A DNA stretch of 64,000 nucleotides. Origin: an uncultured Verrucomicrobiota bacterium (lineage in GTDB: Bacteria > Verrucomicrobiota > Verrucomicrobiia > Verrucomicrobiales > Verrucomicrobiaceae). Made by a program: the position numbers and the translations under genes. The stretch spans positions 19,318-83,317 of the forward strand of contig CAILZI010000103.1 of NCBI GenBank assembly GCA_903838675.1. Reading direction: 5' to 3'. The notes under the pieces were generated by a model. The model had not been told where the DNA came from and made no database searches. It worked only from the letters and a program-made list of their open reading frames with translations. Positions 60,721-64,000 of the stretch are shown here, piece by piece (position 1 is the stretch's first letter; the number at the start of each line of letters is the position of its first letter).

Positions 60721-61707
60721 TCAGGGATTCTTGATGTTTACAGGCTGCTTGTCGGTGAGCAGTAGAGTGCCCGGAAGCAAGATCGTGTCTTCTGCTTTGA
60801 GATCAGGAATCTCCACATTCGTGCCGTCATTGAAGGCGGGCTTCACCGCAGTCTTGATGGCTTTGCCATCCACATGCTTGAAGACAAAAGCGTTGGTCTT
60901 TTCCATCACGAGTCCGGCGACAGGAATGAGCGTTGCCTTGTCATGTTTTTCGACGGCGATCTTCGCCATCGCATACATGCCGGGCCGGAGTTTGAGATCG
61001 GCGTTCTTCAAATCGGCTTCGGCGAGCATGGTGCGTGTGGCGGGATCAAGCGCGTAGGCGATGCGTGAGATGCTGGCTTCGACAGGCGTGGGGCCGCTGG
61101 CATCGATCTGCGCTTTCACAGGTTTGCCGACGGTGACGAGCGAAGTTTCCATTTCGGTGACGGGGATCTGGAGGCGCAGCGTGCTGGCATCGACGACCTC
61201 AACGACCTTGCCGGTGTGGGCGTTCACCAGCGCTCCAACATCGACATGACGCGCGGTGATGATGCCGTCGAATGGAGCTTTGATTTCTGCAAAGGCGAGC
61301 ATGGTGTTGACGCGCTCCATGCCTGCTTTGGCGATGGCCAGCCGGGCCTCTGCATCCTCGACTGACTGCGGCAGCACGATGTCGGGTGACTTCGCTCGGG
61401 CTTCGTGCATGCGCTTTGCCTCAAGGCTGGCGGCGGCGACTTCAGCTTTGCTCTTGGCGAGGTCCGCCTGGAGTTCTGGGACTTCGAGCCTGGCGATCAC
61501 TTGACCTGCTTTGACAGCATCGCCTTTATCAACGCTGATGGTGGCGATGTAGCCGGTGACTTTCGCATAAAGCACCGCCTGCTGCCAGGGTGCGAGCGTT
61601 GCAGGCAATGCGACCCAGCGGTGGATGGTGCCGGTGGTCGGCTTGGCGGTTGGGAGTTCCGCGGCGAGTGCGGTGGAAGCGAGAAAGAGAATGATCAGAA
61701 AGCGCAT
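60721..61707 (-). CDS. RND efflux periplasmic adaptor (MFP)
   Basis: A 328-residue adaptor with signal peptide RFLIILFLASTALA. The biotinyl-lipoyl-like hairpin includes VLYAKVTGYIATISVDKGD and ADLAKSKAEVAAASLEAKR, and the beta-barrel part DASTLRLQIPVTEMET. It links the inner-membrane pump with the TolC-like channel. 25 bp downstream of the permease stop and 3 bp upstream of the TolC-like gene: one operon. Confidence 0.92.
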   Translation of the reverse strand: MRFLIILFLASTALAAELPTAKPTTGTIHRWVALPATLAPWQQAVLYAKVTGYIATISVDKGDAVKAGQVIARLEVPELQADLAKSKAEVAAASLEAKRMHEARAKSPDIVLPQSVEDAEARLAIAKAGMERVNTMLAFAEIKAPFDGIITARHVDVGALVNAHTGKVVEVVDASTLRLQIPVTEMETSLVTVGKPVKAQIDASGPTPVEASISRIAYALDPATRTMLAEADLKNADLKLRPGMYAMAKIAVEKHDKATLIPVAGLVMEKTNAFVFKHVDGKAIKTAVKPAFNDGTNVEIPDLKAEDTILLPGTLLLTDKQPVNIKNP

Positions 61708-61732
61708 GGTGAAAGAAAATGAGGGGTGGTGT

Positions 61733-64000
61733 TCACGCAGGATCGGTAGGTTCCAAAGTAGCTGTTTTGGCCGTCTTGCTCGCGAGTAGTGCGTAAACAG
61801 CCGGCAGCACGAGCAGCGTCGCCACCGTGGCGAGTGCGAGACCGCCGATGGTGGCGATGGCGAGCGGGCTGGTCTGAGAGCGGGCGAGGGCCATGGGGAT
61901 CATGCCGGCGATCATGGCGAGGGTGGTCATGAGGATGGGGCGCAGACGCGTGGTGGCGCTTTCCAGTGCGGCGTCACGTTTGCTCATGCCTCCAAGCTGG
62001 GCGCGATGGGCGAATGTGACGAGCAGGATGGCATTGGCCACGGCGACTCCCACGGACATGATGGCACCCATGAAGCTCTGCAGATTGAGCGTGGTGCCGG
62101 TGAGCATGAGAGCCAGCACCACTCCGAGCAACGCGGCGGGGATGGTGGTGAGCACCATGGAGGCGAGACGCACGCTCTGGAAATTGGCAACGAGGAGGAG
62201 GAAGATCGTCACGATGGCGATGAGCAGACCGGTCTGCAGGCCGCTTTGGAGTTCCCTGAGCGGCGGCACCTGACCGCGCAGCGTGACGCTGACTCCGGCA
62301 GGTGCAGGATTGGCAGCGATGATTTTTTCGACCTGCTTGGCGATCACACCGAGTGGCTGGTCATGAAGATTCGCGGTGATGGAAACGGTGCGTGCCATGT
62401 TGTAGCGGTCGTACTGGCCGATGACGCTGCCTTCACTGATCTTGGCGATGTTGCGCAGCGGGACGGGTGGTCTGTTCTGCGCGGTGACGGGCAGGTTGCG
62501 CAGGTCTTCGAGGCCTTTCATCAGCGTCTGCGGTACCTGGACCTGCAGTGAGTAACTCACACCCGTCTTCGTATCGGCCCAGAAGTTCGGCACCGTAAAC
62601 CGGCTGCTGGCGGTTGCTGCCACAAGACTGCGAGTGGCATCGCTCATCTTCACACCAAGAAGTCCGGCGCGTTCGCGGTCGATCTGCACATCGACACTGG
62701 GATAGTCGAGCGTTTGGCTGAACTGCACGTCGCGCAGGTCCTTGAGTTCCGCGAGCTTGGTTTTGAGCAGCTCCGCGTGGGCACGGCTGGCGGCGAAATC
62801 CTTGCCACTGATGGCCACTTCGATGGGCGTGGGTGACCCAAGAGCCATGACGCGTGAGACGATGTCTGCGGGCTCAAACGAGAACAGGACTTGCGGAAAC
62901 TCGGCGGCGAGGCGGGCGCGGAGTTTTTCGCGCAGCGGGGAGATGGCAACGCCGCTGCCGTCTTTAAGCTGGATTTGCAGGATGGCTTCTTCAGGGCCGC
63001 TGTTCCACTGATGGATGAGATTGACGGGATAGTTTGGCGCATGCACGCCGACAAGGCCCATGCTGATGGAGACTTTGTCAGGGCCGGTTTCTTCACCGAT
63101 GATCGCAAGCGTGCGCAGGGCGATCTGCTCGGTGGTTTCGAGGCGAGTGGCCGTGGGCGCACGCAGGCGAAGCTGGAGCTGTCCAGCATCGATTTGCGGG
63201 AAGATCTCGGTGCCGATGAAGGGAAGGAGGATGCTGATGGCGAAGATCACACCACCGAGATAGGCGGGGACGAGAATGTGGCGCGTCGTGAGCGAAGGGA
63301 GAAAAAGCCAGCGCAGTGCGGATTCGCCTGCGGGTTTGGCTTTCGCCTCAGCGCGTGGTGGGGAATGCCACCAGATGTTCAGGATCGGCACGAGCGTGCT
63401 GGAGAGCAGATACGAGGCGATCATGCTGAAACCGACGGCGAGCGAGAGCGGCAGGAAGAGAGCCTTGGCCGCGCCAGTCATGAAGAAGCTCGGCACGAAG
63501 ACGGCGAGGACGCAGAGCATGGAAAGCGAGCGCGGGCCGATGGTTTCTTCAGACGCGTCCAAAACAAGGCGGGCAAGCGAACGCCCTCCGCCCTGTTTCA
63601 TGTGGCGATGGATGTTTTCGATTTCGACGGTGGCTTCATCCACCAAAATGCCGACGGCGAGCGCGAGGCCGCCGAGAGTCATGAGATTGATCGTGTAACC
63701 ACCGATCCACAGTGCGAGCACGGCGGCGGCGATGGCGAGGGGGATGTTCAGGACGACGATGAAGGCGCTGCGCAGATCGCGCAGGAAGAGGAGCACCATG
63801 AGGCCGGTGAGCGCGGCACCGAGGATGCCTTCTTTGATGAGGTCGCGGATGGCGCGGATGATCCAAGGGCTTTGATCAAACTCAAAGGTGACGTTGATGT
63901 CTTCGGGGCAGGCCGCTTTGAACTTGGGCAGGTTTTGTTTCACCAGTTCGACGACGCTGAGGGTGGAGGCATCGCTGCGCTTGGTGACGGGCATGTACAC
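61733..64000 (-). CDS. RND efflux permease, N-terminus beyond the window
   Basis: The visible 755 residues are the C-terminal three quarters of an RND pump of the HAE1/CzcA-like superfamily; roughly the first 270-290 residues lie beyond the right edge. The proton-relay region reads AVGILVDEATVEIENIHRHM, with Asp-Glu where AcrB has Asp-Asp, a variant known in related pumps. Other typical phrases are GPRSLSMLCVLAVFVPSFFM and IMSVGVAVANAILLVTFAHR. It is driven by proton exchange and exports drugs, metals or lipophiles; the substrate is not decidable. It is the first gene of the efflux operon with adaptor and TolC-like protein. No termini or promoter seen. Confidence 0.93.
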   Translation of the reverse strand: MYMPVTKRSDASTLSVVELVKQNLPKFKAACPEDINVTFEFDQSPWIIRAIRDLIKEGILGAALTGLMVLLFLRDLRSAFIVVLNIPLAIAAAVLALWIGGYTINLMTLGGLALAVGILVDEATVEIENIHRHMKQGGGRSLARLVLDASEETIGPRSLSMLCVLAVFVPSFFMTGAAKALFLPLSLAVGFSMIASYLLSSTLVPILNIWWHSPPRAEAKAKPAGESALRWLFLPSLTTRHILVPAYLGGVIFAISILLPFIGTEIFPQIDAGQLQLRLRAPTATRLETTEQIALRTLAIIGEETGPDKVSISMGLVGVHAPNYPVNLIHQWNSGPEEAILQIQLKDGSGVAISPLREKLRARLAAEFPQVLFSFEPADIVSRVMALGSPTPIEVAISGKDFAASRAHAELLKTKLAELKDLRDVQFSQTLDYPSVDVQIDRERAGLLGVKMSDATRSLVAATASSRFTVPNFWADTKTGVSYSLQVQVPQTLMKGLEDLRNLPVTAQNRPPVPLRNIAKISEGSVIGQYDRYNMARTVSITANLHDQPLGVIAKQVEKIIAANPAPAGVSVTLRGQVPPLRELQSGLQTGLLIAIVTIFLLLVANFQSVRLASMVLTTIPAALLGVVLALMLTGTTLNLQSFMGAIMSVGVAVANAILLVTFAHRAQLGGMSKRDAALESATTRLRPILMTTLAMIAGMIPMALARSQTSPLAIATIGGLALATVATLLVLPAVYALLASKTAKTATLEPTDPA

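Noticed and set aside
1..64000. CRISPR arrays, insertion sequences, prophage or integrative element
   Set aside because: No regular direct repeats, transposase, integrase or phage structural genes were seen; apart from the AT-rich intergenic stretches, base composition looks even by eye.

Overview
The window reads as a stretch of chromosome from a GC-rich (roughly 60 percent by eye) Verrucomicrobia-like bacterium, most plausibly a Prosthecobacter/Verrucomicrobiaceae relative. The assignment is an inference from family content: a DUF1552 Tat-exported protein, an SHD1 domain fused to an esterase, a PmoA-like (DUF6807) protein, an FAD oxidoreductase with a golvesin-like tail, a Bacteroidetes/Verrucomicrobia-type NagB-PIG-L fusion, many secreted carbohydrate-active proteins, Ala/Pro-rich linkers, and many starts without a clear Shine-Dalgarno. 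I see no insertion sequence, prophage, CRISPR array or rRNA; there is one tRNA (Lys-CTT).

Layout. 0.1-10 kb: a possible 27-codon membrane peptide, a DUF4080 radical SAM protein, a large secreted carboxypeptidase-regulatory/thioredoxin protein, a DUF1826 plus SufR-like regulator pair, a lipoprotein, an AsmA-like protein and a VOC protein. 10-19 kb: core metabolism and modification (divergent pyrD and lipA, nagB fusion, fur, rimO), with a hybrid sensor kinase whose frame is broken exactly at a UUU-UGA sequence. 19-35 kb: secreted or hydrolytic proteins (tannase-like, PL14-like, FAD/golvesin, DUF6807, beta-propeller), a large membrane pseudokinase, tatD, the tRNA, and a 985-residue protein whose signal peptide is cut off by one in-frame amber codon. 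35-44 kb: orphan MlaE permease, glycerol facilitator, and a tight polyphosphate operon (ROK kinase, degenerate Ppx/GppA-HD, Ppk1), then a CE15-like esterase and a CPBP protease. 44-48 kb: ammonium transporter with a good sigma-54 promoter and a strong terminator, a cupredoxin pair, and DUF1552. 48-54 kb: three minus-strand genes joining zinc ribbons, a TPM-like domain and Pro-rich membrane proteins, then a Thr-rich surface protein. 54-64 kb: Zur-like Fur paralogue, SHD1 esterase, LRR protein, ABM protein, O-methyltransferase and a small protein that share an upstream element, and an RND efflux operon (permease, adaptor, TolC-like) running off the right edge.

The observations I consider most worth following are the +1 frameshift site in the kinase, the amber-split signal peptide, the operon linking a zinc-motif-less ROK kinase to polyphosphate enzymes with a catalytically degraded Ppx, the tandem membrane pseudokinase, the zinc-ribbon/TPM gene set, the NagB fusion with a dead deacetylase domain, the class-2-like PyrD carrying a class-1 cysteine, and a 27-bp element placed exactly 15 nt before two start codons.
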